64,000 bases of DNA from DT-110 sp030148525 (GCA_965227445.1 OZ245751.1:1550001-1614000); one strand, 5' to 3'; shown: positions 35,114 through 44,499, numbered from the stretch's first letter. Numbers and translations are program-made. The notes: generated by a model from the sequence alone, not told the origin.

Positions 35114-36349
35114 ATGGCAAGGATCAAACAAATTGATGTGTTTTTTAGTCTATGTATTGCTACAATTTGGATGCTGACCACAGCCTGTCAGCCCAATACG
35201 GCGGCTTCAGCAACCGAAGAAATAGGGGTTGAGCCGGAAAAGCCAGCCCTGCAAACCGGCGCGGAACAAATGGATGCTTATCTGCCGATGCTAACCGGTA
35301 AACGAGTGGGCATGGTGGTGAATCATACGTCTCACGTCGGTGATCGCCACCTGGTGGACACCCTCCATGCCCGTGGGGTGGCTATCACCCGCATCTTTGC
35401 GCCCGAGCACGGATTCCGGGGCGAGGCCGATGCGGGGGCATCCATCGCCGACGGGAAGGATCGCACCACGGGAGCGCCTATCACCTCCCTCTACGGCACC
35501 ACCAAAAAGCCCACCCCGGAACACCTGACTGATCTCGACCTGGTGGTCTTCGATATTCAGGATGTGGGCGTGCGCTTTTATACTTATATCTCTACCATGA
35601 CCTACGTGATGGAGGCTTGCGCCGAGCAGGGCATTCCGTTTATCGTCCTTGATCGTCCCAATCCCAATGGGCACTACACGGACGGGCCGGTGCTCGACCC
35701 TGCATACAGCTCTTTCGTAGGTATGCATCCGGTACCGGTTGCCCACGGCATGACGGTAGGCGAATACGCACAAATGGTCAACGGGGAAGGATGGCTGAAA
35801 GGAGGGGTACAAGCAGACCTGTCGGTCATTAAATGCACTAATTATACCCACGATACGCCCTATGAGCTTCCCATAAAGCCCTCACCAAACTTGCCGAATA
35901 TGCAGTCCATTTACCTGTATCCATCGCTTTGCTTCTTCGAGCCTACGACGATAAGTGTAGGCCGTGGCACCGATAAGCAGTTCCAGGTCCTGGGTATGCC
36001 GAAGGCTTCATTTGGGGATTACACCTTTATGCCCATTCCCAAACCAGGTGCCCGGAAACCCAAGCACGAAGGCCGTGAATGCACCGGCTATGACCTGACC
36101 AGCCTCCCGCCCGACTCGGTGCGCCAATGGGCCGGTCTGAACCTGACCTACCTGGTCGATATCTACCAGTCAATGGAAGACAAGTCGTCCTTCTTCACCT
36201 CCGATTCCTTTTTCGACAAGCTGGCGGGTGGTCCCGGCTTACGCCAAAAACTGACCAGCGGTGCTTCGGCGGAGGAGATCAAGGCCTCCTGGCAATCCGA
36301 TTTGGAGGACTATCGGGCAATGCGGTCGAAATACCTTTTATACCCTTAA
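35114..36349 (+). CDS. NamZ-like exo-beta-N-acetylmuramidase (DUF1343) lipoprotein
   Basis: 411 residues. Lipoprotein signal with lipobox MLTTAC (C25). Core blocks: GKRVGMVVNHTSHVG, IFAPEHGFRGEADAGASI, VVFDIQDVGVRFYTYISTM, VLDRPNPNGHYTDGPVLDP and PSPNLPNMQSIYLYPSLCFFE. These match PF07075. The family member from Bacillus (YbbC/NamZ) removes MurNAc from the non-reducing end of peptidoglycan fragments, so this protein may act in wall turnover or muropeptide recycling at the cell surface. No other recycling genes adjoin. Confidence 0.9.
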   Translation: MARIKQIDVFFSLCIATIWMLTTACQPNTAASATEEIGVEPEKPALQTGAEQMDAYLPMLTGKRVGMVVNHTSHVGDRHLVDTLHARGVAITRIFAPEHGFRGEADAGASIADGKDRTTGAPITSLYGTTKKPTPEHLTDLDLVVFDIQDVGVRFYTYISTMTYVMEACAEQGIPFIVLDRPNPNGHYTDGPVLDPAYSSFVGMHPVPVAHGMTVGEYAQMVNGEGWLKGGVQADLSVIKCTNYTHDTPYELPIKPSPNLPNMQSIYLYPSLCFFEPTTISVGRGTDKQFQVLGMPKASFGDYTFMPIPKPGARKPKHEGRECTGYDLTSLPPDSVRQWAGLNLTYLVDIYQSMEDKSSFFTSDSFFDKLAGGPGLRQKLTSGASAEEIKASWQSDLEDYRAMRSKYLLYP

Positions 36350-36694
36350 ATGCTAAATGCTAAATGATGAATGCTTCCCGCCTTCGTACGTGTGGTCTTC
36401 AGTAGGCATAAATGCGCAGTGTTCAATGCTAAGTGCTCAATGATGAATGAATAGTATAATTCAACATTGAGTACTCATCATTCAACATTCAGCAAAAAAA
36501 GTAACCTGTGAGTTGATGTCGTTCCTGGCAAAATACAAGACGTTTCATTGAGCATTAAGCACTCATCATTCAACATTCATCATTGAAAAGTACACTTTGA
36601 GTCGATATCATCTGTGTCAACAGCCAAGGCGTTTCATTGAGCACCGAGCACTGAACATTTAGCATTTGACCGTAAGCCGTAAGCCGTCCATCGT
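36350..36694. repeat. heptamer repeats of the CATTNAN and CCGTNNN types
   Basis: No gene. Several runs with 7-bp period, for example six units at 36546-36587 (CATTGAG, CATTAAG, CACTCAT, CATTCAA and so on) and both orientations of related units around 36350-36500. A CCGTAAG-type run (about 36669-36703) reaches the stop codon of the fibre gene. Nearly the same block recurs at about 39390-39555. Confidence 0.8.
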
Positions 36695-39091
36695 CTACCG
36701 TTGAATAACCATCCGCTTCGTATCCAAGATCTGCCCGTTCACTACCAGGCTGTAGTGGTAGGTGCCGGCCGGGAAGTTGCGCGTCTGGATCTGTACGGAG
36801 CCTTTACCTTTTTGCGAAAGCGAGACCCGCTGGATTTCCTTACCATCCACGGAGGTTATGATCAATTGAGCCGACCCGCCCTTCGCCAGGGCTTCGGCGG
36901 GCAGGAAGTAGCCTATCGAAGACTGGTCCGTAAACGGATTTGGTTCGTTCTGATCGAGAGATGGCGCCTCATCCAGGATAACAGGGGCGTTTTCGGTGCT
37001 ATGACCATCGAGCAGCTGTTGGACTAGATCTTTGAGGTTATCCAATTCCTGTCGAAGTGCATCATTTTCCGACCTCCGATTTCCGATTTCCGACTTAAGC
37101 CTTCTGACCTCTGATTTCAACCCTCTAATTTCAGATTGTTGTTCCTGGGTCGCTTTCACCAGCGGCACTACGAACTCCGCGTACCGCAACCCATAAGCCT
37201 GCTGCTCGGTATCGGGTTTGTCGACTCCACTAAAATCGTAGTCGATCTTTTGGGCGGCAGCCTCCACTTCCTGGGCGATGAATCCCGTGAAGCGGATCTG
37301 TTCGATGGCACGTTGCCCGGGGTAGGCCGTGGAATCACGGTGGCCGTGCGCCTCCGCCTGCCAGTTTTGCTGAGCTTCCCAATCGAATTGGTAGGTGACT
37401 GGCCGTAATTCTTCGATAAACTCGATACCCGGCACATCCTCTCTGACCTTGCGCTTGAAGCGCGCATCGCTGGTAGAAGTAAAGGGCACTTGACCCGAGA
37501 TGGTGGTGATGGAGCTGTTACCAATGCGGATGGCATTGCTGGCACCGGGCTCGGCATTATAGCCAAAAGCGCCGGCATTGGTAAAGGTAAGCGCACCAAC
37601 ACCCGAAAGGGCTCCCCAGCCGACGGCCGTATTGCCGGAGCCGGTGGTATTATTCAGCAGGGCGCCGTTGCCCATGGCTACGTTCTCTTCACCGGTCGTG
37701 TTCTCAAACAAGGATTGAAATCCGACGGAGGTATTCCGCACCCCAGACGTATTTTTAAATTGAGAACGGTAACCCACGGCCGTATTTCGGTTACCAGATG
37801 TGTTCAGGTACAGGGTTTCCGTTCCCAGTGCTGTGTTGCGATTTCCTTCCCCGTTGAGAAAGAGGGACAGATAGCCGACGGCCGTATTTTCCGAACCAAT
37901 GGAGTTGGAGAACAAAGCGGAAGCACCATTGGCGGTGTTATTGCTACCGGTGGTATTGGTATGCAGGGCCTGAATGCCGGTTGCGACATTGAAGGTTCCG
38001 GTGGAATTGAATCGCAGCGTCTGAAAGCCCAGGGCGGTATTATTGTCCCCTTCAGTATTGGAGAATAGGGCCTCGGAGCCCACCGCAGTATTATTGGTGC
38101 CCAGGGTGTTGGTCTGTAATGAGAGGTAGCCCAGGGCCGTATTGAAGTCGCCTTCGGTATTAAACAGCATAGACTTAAAACCAACACCTGTGTTGAATTG
38201 GCCGGTGGTATTGGTCGTCATGGTTTTCGAACCAACTGCCACGTTGCCGCGACCGGTGGTGTTTTCGTACAGGGCGCTGTCGCCGACGGCCACGTTCTCA
38301 TTTCCGCCGGAGGTGTTATACATTGCCCGACTCCCAATAGCGGTATTAAAATCTCCGAATCCCTCCCGGAGTGAATAAGCACCGACGGCTGTGTTGTGTT
38401 TTCCGGATAAGTTGTTAAATAGGGATTGATGCCCTATTCCGGTATTGGCGTTCCCCGTGGTGTTATGGTGTATAGCAGATGCGCCTATCCCCACATTATG
38501 CACACCGACCGAATTCTGTTGTAGGGCCGAATGCCCGACCGCTACATTGAAATCACCCTCTGTATTCCTGTTTAATGCATTAAATCCCAAAGCCGAATTA
38601 TAGGAACCAGTGGTGTTTTCCTCCAGACTACCACTACCAACGGCTGTGTTGTAATCGCTTGTATTATAGCGTAGTGCATCAGTTCCGATAGCTGTATTAT
38701 CACGTCCATCAGTATTTTGATACAAAGCCCGGTATCCCATGGCGGCATTATTAAAGCCATCCACATTGTCTTTCAGGGCTTCGTAGCCTACGGCTACATT
38801 TCGCTGACCAGTCGTGTTTTGAAGCAGGGATCGGTAGCCCACCCCGATATTAAAGAAACCAGAAGTGGTAAATCGCCCCGCAGCGGGACCGAAAAATAGG
38901 TTTTTATTGTTGGTGCCATCGTCACTGTCTCCGGCAAAGGGGCCAATAAACAGGGAGCTATCGCCGGGGGAAGGCAGGAGCTTAAGTGCACCTTCAATCC
39001 GTGCATCCCCCTGCACATCTAATTTGATTTGCCCATAGGCCATTCCGGCCGTAATACATAAAAAGACGATTAGTAAACCTGGTAAACGCAT
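36695..39091 (-). CDS. YadA-head-like fibre protein with S74 chaperone domain and T9SS sorting domain (paralogue 1)
   Basis: 798 residues. Signal peptide (cleavage near GMAYGQ), then about twenty repeats of 22-24 residues with the pattern NTAVGYxALxxNTTG, as in trimeric YadA-like or collagen-like head beta-rolls (about 60-500). An S74 intramolecular chaperone domain follows, with TSDARFKRKVREDVPG (Ser541). Then comes a coiled coil (653-676, SEIRGLKSEVRRLKSEIGN), and the last 80 residues are a type A T9SS domain (DQNEPNPFTDQSSIGYFLP ending LVVNGQILDTKRMVIQR). Expected to be a trimeric surface fibre exported by T9SS. Tandem with a paralogue; heptamers lie upstream of its start. Confidence 0.9.
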   Translation of the reverse strand: MRLPGLLIVFLCITAGMAYGQIKLDVQGDARIEGALKLLPSPGDSSLFIGPFAGDSDDGTNNKNLFFGPAAGRFTTSGFFNIGVGYRSLLQNTTGQRNVAVGYEALKDNVDGFNNAAMGYRALYQNTDGRDNTAIGTDALRYNTSDYNTAVGSGSLEENTTGSYNSALGFNALNRNTEGDFNVAVGHSALQQNSVGVHNVGIGASAIHHNTTGNANTGIGHQSLFNNLSGKHNTAVGAYSLREGFGDFNTAIGSRAMYNTSGGNENVAVGDSALYENTTGRGNVAVGSKTMTTNTTGQFNTGVGFKSMLFNTEGDFNTALGYLSLQTNTLGTNNTAVGSEALFSNTEGDNNTALGFQTLRFNSTGTFNVATGIQALHTNTTGSNNTANGASALFSNSIGSENTAVGYLSLFLNGEGNRNTALGTETLYLNTSGNRNTAVGYRSQFKNTSGVRNTSVGFQSLFENTTGEENVAMGNGALLNNTTGSGNTAVGWGALSGVGALTFTNAGAFGYNAEPGASNAIRIGNSSITTISGQVPFTSTSDARFKRKVREDVPGIEFIEELRPVTYQFDWEAQQNWQAEAHGHRDSTAYPGQRAIEQIRFTGFIAQEVEAAAQKIDYDFSGVDKPDTEQQAYGLRYAEFVVPLVKATQEQQSEIRGLKSEVRRLKSEIGNRRSENDALRQELDNLKDLVQQLLDGHSTENAPVILDEAPSLDQNEPNPFTDQSSIGYFLPAEALAKGGSAQLIITSVDGKEIQRVSLSQKGKGSVQIQTRNFPAGTYHYSLVVNGQILDTKRMVIQR
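37066..37135. repeat. in-frame heptanucleotide array inside fibre gene 1
   Basis: Ten consecutive 7-bp units of the TTTCCGA/CCTCTGA type. Read on the minus strand they encode SEIRGLK, SEVRRLK, SEIGNRR: three units make 21 bp, hence exactly one coiled-coil heptad. The same kind of unit occurs in noncoding DNA at 53467-53500 and 55746-55779. Confidence 0.8.
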
Positions 39092-39549
39092 ATGAATATG
39101 GATTTTAATGTATCCATAATATGCGGGACAAAAGTAGCTGGCACCCCACCCAAATGGGTAATATTATAGGTTTGAGGTTTGAGGTTTGAGGTTTGAGGTT
39201 TGAGGGAAGGCATGCTTGATGCTCAATGCTCCCCGCCTTCTCCCTTGCGGGCTTCGGTGGGTATGAATGCTGAATGCTGAATGCTAAATGATGAATGATG
39301 AATGAATAGTATAATTCAACATTAAGCACTCATCATTCAACATTCATCATTGAAAAGTACATGTGAGTCGATATCACCCGTGTCAACAACCAATGCGTTA
39401 CATTGAGCACTGAGCACTCATCATTCAACATTCATCACCTAATAGCACAATCTCAGACGACGTTGCATGTGTCAAAATGCAAGAATTATCATTGAGCACC
39501 GAGCACTGAACATTTAGCATTTGACCGTAAGCCGTAAGCCGTCCATCGT
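39092..39549. repeat. fibre intergenic region with TTTGAGG and CATTNAN heptamers
   Basis: No gene. Five exact TTTGAGG units (39171-39205) lie 80-114 bp upstream of fibre gene 1. ATGCTNA and CATTCAN heptamers fill 39210-39500. A CCGTNNN run ends in the stop codon of fibre gene 2. From about 39490 onward the sequence is nearly identical to that around 36640-36800, including the sorting-domain coding sequence. Confidence 0.8.
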
Positions 39550-42078
39550 CTACCGTTGAATAACCATCCGCTTCGTATCCAAGATCTGCCCGTTCACTAC
39601 CAGGCTGTAGTGGTAGGTGCCGGCCGGGAAATTGCGCGTCTGGATCTGTACGGAGCCTCTCCCTTTTTGCACAAGCGAGATCCGTTGTAGTTCCTTGCCG
39701 TCGATTGACGTGATGATCAATTGGGCAGACCCGCCATTCGCCAAGGCTTCGGCGGGCAAAAAGTAGCCAATTCGCGACTGGTCCGTAAACGGATTGGGTT
39801 CATTCTGATCGAGCGAAGGTTCCTGGTCGAGGATCACCGGATCATTTTTAGATTGCTCACCATCCAGTAACTGTTGTACAAGATCCTTGAGGTCATTTAA
39901 TTCCTGCCGCAGGGCCTGATTTTCTGATTTCTGACTTCTGATTTCTGACCTCAAATCTCTGATCTCCTCCTCTTGTTCCTGTGTTACCTTTACCAGTGGT
40001 ACCACAAAGCTGCCGTACCGCAACCCGTAGGCCTGCTGCTCGGTATCGGGTTTGTCAACGCCGCTAAAATCGTACCCGACTTTCTCGGCGGCTTCCTCCA
40101 CTTCCTGAGCCAGGAAGCCGGTGAACTTAATGTCTTCGATGGCGCCTTTTTCGGCGTAGTTGCTGGAATCACGGGCTCCCAGGTGCTCGGCCCGCCAGTT
40201 GTCCATAGCTCGGGCATCGAGGTGGTAGGTGACCGGGCGTAGTTCCCGAATGAATTCTATCCCGGGTACATCCTCTTTTACTTTGTGTTTGAAGCGGGCA
40301 TCGCTGGTGGTGGTGAAGTCGACTACGCCCTGAATAGTTGTTACATTATCATTGCCCAGGCGGACAGTGTTGCTGGCACCGGGCTCGGCATTCCGTCCCA
40401 GGGCGGTGGAATTGTCGTAATTATTTCCCGAGGAACTGAAGAAGGCTCCAAAGCCGATGGCCGTATTACCGGTTCCGCCAATGTTATCCCTCAGCGCCGT
40501 GTGGCCTACTGCCGTATTGCTGGAACCCAAAGTGTTGAAACGCAGGCTCCACTGCCCGATCGCGGTATTATTCCGACCGGAAGTATTGTTTTCCATGGCC
40601 TGATATCCGACTACCGACATGCCATCCCCGGTGGTGGTGCTGGCCAGGGCATCCTTGCCGATACCTACATTATCGTCGCCGGTGGTGACACTGCTTAAAG
40701 CCATACTTCCCACCGCTACACTATTGTTGGCATTGGTGAGGGAAAAGAGGGCCGAATGCCCAATGGCTGTATTGTTATTGCCGGTGGTGTTTTCCCGCAA
40801 GGTCTCAAAACCGAGTCCTACATTGTTGTCTCCGGTGGTGATGCTTTCTGCGCTGCGGTGACCAATCGCCACATTGTAATCGCCATCGTTTACGGTACTG
40901 AGGGCCGAGGCACCGATGGCAATACTGCCGAATCCTGCATCCTTTGCCAGTAAGGTAAAGTGCCCTATGGCTATATTTTGACTGCCGCTGACGTTATTAC
41001 GCAGTGCATTCAGGCCAATAGCTACATTTTGAGTGCCCCCTTGATTACGGACCAGGGCGGCATGACCCAATGCGACATTGCTGGTGCCCGTGGTGTTGTC
41101 AGAAAGGGCCTGATAACCCAGTGCAGTATTGCTGTTGCAGGCGACACAATTGTCCAGGGCGTAAGCACCAACGGCTGTATTTTGGAATCCTGTTTCGTTT
41201 TTTTCCATAGCCCGGCGACCAATTGCGGTATTGTTTTCCCCCGTGGTGTTCTCCAACAGGCTCTCAAACCCCATAGCCGTACTACCATCTCCTTCGGTAT
41301 TGTTTTTCAGGCTATTGAAGCCCACAGCGACTAATTCCAAACCCGTCGTATTCTGGAATAGGGCGGCCGATCCTACAGCCGTCAAATTGGAACCCAGGCT
41401 ATAGCGCAGGGCTGTATGACCAATGCCCACATTATTACTCCCATTGACAGTCCTTGAAACAGCCCCCACACCAAGACCTATGTTGAAACTGCCCATTTCG
41501 ACTTGTTCCATGGCCTCGGATCCGATCGCGATGTTGCGTATTCCAGTGGAGGCGCTGTTGACAGCCCGTTCACCAATGGCAATATTGTCGGTGCCCCCCG
41601 TAGCACCGGTCATGGCACCAAAACCGACGGCGATATTGTGGTCACCCTCCAATAAGTTAGTAAGTGCACTATGCCCCAAGGCTGTGTTGGAATTTCCGTC
41701 GGTCAGGTGCTCTAGGGCAAGAGCTCCCACCGCCGTGTTAAACAGGGAATTAGGATTATCGCGTCCGGCCCGGTAACCAATTGCCACATTATTGCGACCA
41801 CCCGTATTATTCCGCAGGGCTTCAAAGCCCAGAGTGGTATTATTATACCCGGTGGTATTCGCGAATCCCGAACGAATCCCCAGGAAGCTATTTAGATTAT
41901 TCGTGCCATCGTCATTAATACCGGCGCCGGCACCAATAAACAGGGAACTGTCACCAACAGCCTGCAAGAGGTGGAGGTGACCCTGAATCCGGGCATCGCC
42001 CGCTACGTCTAGTTTAATTTGTGCAAAAAGGGCATGGGTAAAAATGGTAAGGAGTACAAGGAGTCCGGTTGAACGCAT
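39550..42078 (-). CDS. YadA-head-like fibre protein with S74 chaperone domain and T9SS sorting domain (paralogue 2)
   Basis: 842 residues with the same order of parts as its neighbour: signal peptide (HALFAQ), more than twenty NTAIGxxAL-type head repeats, S74 domain (TSDARFKHKVKEDVPG, Ser592), coiled coil with DLRSEIRSQKSENQALR (705-725) and a T9SS domain almost identical to paralogue 1. The 3' end and downstream noncoding DNA are nearly the same in both genes, while head repeats differ, as expected from tandem duplication with continued exchange at the C-terminus. Eight heptamers precede the gene at 42175-42230. A CNTALGYQALSD repeat follows an unusual NCVACN pair of cysteines, absent from the other copy. 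Confidence 0.9.
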   Translation of the reverse strand: MRSTGLLVLLTIFTHALFAQIKLDVAGDARIQGHLHLLQAVGDSSLFIGAGAGINDDGTNNLNSFLGIRSGFANTTGYNNTTLGFEALRNNTGGRNNVAIGYRAGRDNPNSLFNTAVGALALEHLTDGNSNTALGHSALTNLLEGDHNIAVGFGAMTGATGGTDNIAIGERAVNSASTGIRNIAIGSEAMEQVEMGSFNIGLGVGAVSRTVNGSNNVGIGHTALRYSLGSNLTAVGSAALFQNTTGLELVAVGFNSLKNNTEGDGSTAMGFESLLENTTGENNTAIGRRAMEKNETGFQNTAVGAYALDNCVACNSNTALGYQALSDNTTGTSNVALGHAALVRNQGGTQNVAIGLNALRNNVSGSQNIAIGHFTLLAKDAGFGSIAIGASALSTVNDGDYNVAIGHRSAESITTGDNNVGLGFETLRENTTGNNNTAIGHSALFSLTNANNSVAVGSMALSSVTTGDDNVGIGKDALASTTTGDGMSVVGYQAMENNTSGRNNTAIGQWSLRFNTLGSSNTAVGHTALRDNIGGTGNTAIGFGAFFSSSGNNYDNSTALGRNAEPGASNTVRLGNDNVTTIQGVVDFTTTSDARFKHKVKEDVPGIEFIRELRPVTYHLDARAMDNWRAEHLGARDSSNYAEKGAIEDIKFTGFLAQEVEEAAEKVGYDFSGVDKPDTEQQAYGLRYGSFVVPLVKVTQEQEEEIRDLRSEIRSQKSENQALRQELNDLKDLVQQLLDGEQSKNDPVILDQEPSLDQNEPNPFTDQSRIGYFLPAEALANGGSAQLIITSIDGKELQRISLVQKGRGSVQIQTRNFPAGTYHYSLVVNGQILDTKRMVIQR

Positions 42079-42472
42079 ATTACCAGGTTTTGAGTTTCTT
42101 CCCAGGATAGGGGTACCGATAAAATGCGCGGAAAAAGAGGGATATGCATCACCCGAAAGAATGAATGTACCAGGTATGAGGTATGAGGTATGAGGTATGA
42201 GGTATGAGGTTTGAGGTTTGAGGTTTGAGGTTTTACAAAGTTGGAAATGTACTTCCGTTTTCGAAAATTCACCCCGGTGTAAATGTTTTTCAATCTACCT
42301 TGATGTTTGTCGCACCCCTCTCTTTTTCCAAACCGAATAATTCGCTTGCGATGGACAACGATATTTGAAAGAGAGGGGTGCTCCGGGAAATGGTAAGCCG
42401 TAGGCCGTCAGGCGCTCATCGTGGGGCGTCTTTCATGGCCGCCGTAGCCTTAGCGAAGGCGTGCCGATTTCC
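42079..42472. repeat. TATGAGG/TTTGAGG heptamers and a GAGAGGGG hairpin upstream of fibre gene 2
   Basis: Five TATGAGG and three TTTGAGG units in exact phase at 42175-42230, 97-152 bp upstream of the fibre start. Further out lies an inverted repeat GCACCCCTCTCTTT (42312-42325) / AAAGAGAGGGGTGC (42368-42381), a form of which recurs at 54961-55022. AGCCGTA-type heptamers and a GCCGTAGCCTTAGCGAAGGC element (about 42440) fill the rest. No gene. Confidence 0.8.
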
Positions 42473-43756
42473 TCAGACCATTTCTTTCACCGCTTCGATC
42501 AGCACATCCAGATCCTTCGTCACTGTGTACACATTGGGCGTCACGCGTACACCGTTGATGTTCTCCCACTTGATGGCTACGGTGTGGATCTTGTGTTTAT
42601 TGAAGAGTTCGCGGGCAATTTCATTGGGATCCTTGCCTTCGATTCGAAGTAGTGCAATGGCACCGCTGTAATCGGGATGCATGGGGGTTTGGAAGTCTAC
42701 GCCGGGTAATTCGGCGACTTGCTCGGCCCAGTAGTTCTTCAGGTAGTGCAAGCGTTTGGCTTTGCGTTCGGAGCCGATCATGTGGTGAAAATCCAGTGCC
42801 TGACCGATGGCCTGTTCAATGGCGAAGGATCGGGTACCCAGGTGCTCGAACTTTCGGATATCATCACTTTCCGGGTCGGGAGCAGCGAAGAGCGGATAGA
42901 GGTTCTTGATCTTATCTTTCTTCACGTACAAGAGCCCGCTGCCGAAGGGCGCACATAACCATTTGTGCAGGCTGGTGCCGAAATAGTCACATTCCAGATC
43001 GGGGATATTGTAGTCGAGGTGAGCAAAAGAGTGGGCGGCATCAACCAGTACTTCGATCCCGCGTCTACGGGCCTCGCGGGCGATGGCAGCGGCGGGGAGT
43101 ACCTGTCCGCACCAGTTGATCAGGTGGGTGATGTGCACTATTTTGGTGCGGTCGGTAAAGGCACTGGTAAATTGCTCTACGAAATAGTCTTCGTCTTCGC
43201 GGGGCACTTCCAGGTCGATCCACTTGAGCACGATGCCGTCACGGTGCTCCCGTTGCTTCCAGGCGTTGATCATATTTGGGTAATCCTGCTTAGTGAGGAC
43301 CACCTCGTCGCCCCTTTCGAGTTGCAACCCGAAAATGATGGTCTCCAGGGCTTCGGAGGAATTGCGGTCGATAGCGATCTCCTCCGCATCGCAACCCGCA
43401 AGTTCGGCCAGGCGCCGACGCAGGGGCTCGCGTCCGCGGTCGAGCACCCGCCACATGTAGTAGGAGGGGGCTTCATTGCTGAGTCGGTTGTAGCGCTCTA
43501 CGGCCTGTTGCACCACCATGGGCTGGGGGCAAACGCCACCGTTGTTCAGGTTGATCACGGTAGGGGAGACCGTATAGCCGTTCTTGACCTGGTACCAAAA
43601 GGTCTCGTCGGTAATACTCTCATCGATAGACATTGATTGCAAACGTTCCCACTCGCGCAGGAAACTTTTTCCCGAAAGGGAGGAAAACCAGGGCGTGGTG
43701 AGGCTAAAGCCCGTAAGGGCCGTCATTTTTTGGAGGAAGCGTCTTCGTTCATTCAT
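42473..43756 (-). CDS. class V aminotransferase-fold PLP enzyme (isopenicillin-N-epimerase/cysteine-desulfurase-like), Tat-exported
   Basis: About 427 residues from MNERRRFLQKMTALTGFSLTT, a twin-arginine signal; seven more codons upstream are open but would bury the signal. PLP-fold motifs: NRNSSEALETIIFGLQLERGDEVV, EVLVDAAHSFAHLDYNIPDL (Asp that contacts the pyridine N) and YFGTSLHKWLCAPFGSGLLY (Lys of the Schiff base). Resembles isopenicillin-N epimerase-like proteins, whose substrate in these bacteria is unknown. Export of a PLP enzyme via Tat with bound cofactor is unusual but recurrent in this family. Confidence 0.87.
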   Translation of the reverse strand: MNERRRFLQKMTALTGFSLTTPWFSSLSGKSFLREWERLQSMSIDESITDETFWYQVKNGYTVSPTVINLNNGGVCPQPMVVQQAVERYNRLSNEAPSYYMWRVLDRGREPLRRRLAELAGCDAEEIAIDRNSSEALETIIFGLQLERGDEVVLTKQDYPNMINAWKQREHRDGIVLKWIDLEVPREDEDYFVEQFTSAFTDRTKIVHITHLINWCGQVLPAAAIAREARRRGIEVLVDAAHSFAHLDYNIPDLECDYFGTSLHKWLCAPFGSGLLYVKKDKIKNLYPLFAAPDPESDDIRKFEHLGTRSFAIEQAIGQALDFHHMIGSERKAKRLHYLKNYWAEQVAELPGVDFQTPMHPDYSGAIALLRIEGKDPNEIARELFNKHKIHTVAIKWENINGVRVTPNVYTVTKDLDVLIEAVKEMV

Positions 43757-43766
43757 ACTTTTGTCT

Positions 43767-43842
43767 TTTAAAGACAAAAGATAACAGATTCCAAATAGAA
43801 GACGAAGACGTCTACCTCTTCTATCTAGCCTCTACAAATCTT
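43767..43842. repeat. degenerate copy of the CTATCTAGCCTCT hairpin family
   Basis: CTTCTATCTAGCCTCTAC (43818 onward) matches the right arm of the hairpins at 1294-1346 and 48387-48437. The left arm has diverged (AAGATAACAGATTCC). Confidence 0.5.
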
Positions 43843-43859
43843 AAATCTTCGAAAACCGC

Positions 43860-44396
43860 TCACTCCAATATAATCGCCGCCTCCTTCTTAATCGCCAGCA
43901 GGGCCTTATCCAGGGCTGATGGTCCCCGCTTCTGGATCAGTTCCAGAAGGGATTTACCAAACTCGCGGCCGGAAGCTTCCGGTCCGCTGGCTTCGAGGGC
44001 CAGACTGAGCATCTGGACCGCATCGTCGCGGGCAAATTGGATAATCTCCCACAGCTTAGGGCTTACGTAGACCTGTTGGGTGATGTTGTGCTCGTATTCC
44101 TGCTGAATGGTCGTGAGCATGGAAATGTGCAGTTCGCGGGCACTCATACCTTCCTGCCGTACCCGCACCAGCAGGCTGGGCAGATTGATACGCTCGCAGA
44201 GCAAACTCAGGCGCTCGTAGGCCTGCATTTTCATGGGCAGCATCTGGGCACGGCGTTCGCGTTGCAACTCCATGGCTTTGAGATCGATCTGACGAGACAA
44301 GTATTCTTTAAGCAGGGTTTGTACCGTCCAGAAGACGATGAGGGCGGGTATGGTCAACTTGACAATTTCCAAAAGTACTGCTAGCCATTCGGGCAT
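43860..44396 (-). CDS. conserved single-pass membrane protein of unknown function
   Basis: 178 residues from MPEWLAVLLEIVKLTIPAL (ATG at 44396; seven extra codons possible). One N-terminal membrane helix (LTIPALIVFWTVQTLL), then an entirely helical cytosolic part with a charged segment (KAMELQRERRAQMLPMKMQA) likely to be a coiled coil. No catalytic motif. Convergent neighbours are lacking: the Fe-S carrier gene diverges from it. I do not recognise a function. Confidence 0.75.
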   Translation of the reverse strand: MPEWLAVLLEIVKLTIPALIVFWTVQTLLKEYLSRQIDLKAMELQRERRAQMLPMKMQAYERLSLLCERINLPSLLVRVRQEGMSARELHISMLTTIQQEYEHNITQQVYVSPKLWEIIQFARDDAVQMLSLALEASGPEASGREFGKSLLELIQKRGPSALDKALLAIKKEAAIILE

Positions 44397-44468
44397 GGTC
44401 GTTCTGTTTTTTTGCAATCGCTATTACGGAGGGCGAAAAAAGTCAATGTAAAGGGCTTCCGGAGCAAA

Positions 44469-44499
44469 TTTACTTTTTTTCGTACGATTTGTACCTTTG
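44469..44499 (+). promoter_or_regulatory. Bacteroidota-type promoter of the A-type Fe-S carrier gene
   Basis: Perfect TAnnTTTG box TACCTTTG at 44492-44499 with TTTA at 44469 upstream. It implies a leader of about 80 nt before the ATG at 44586 and supports that start over the longer open frame. Confidence 0.55.
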
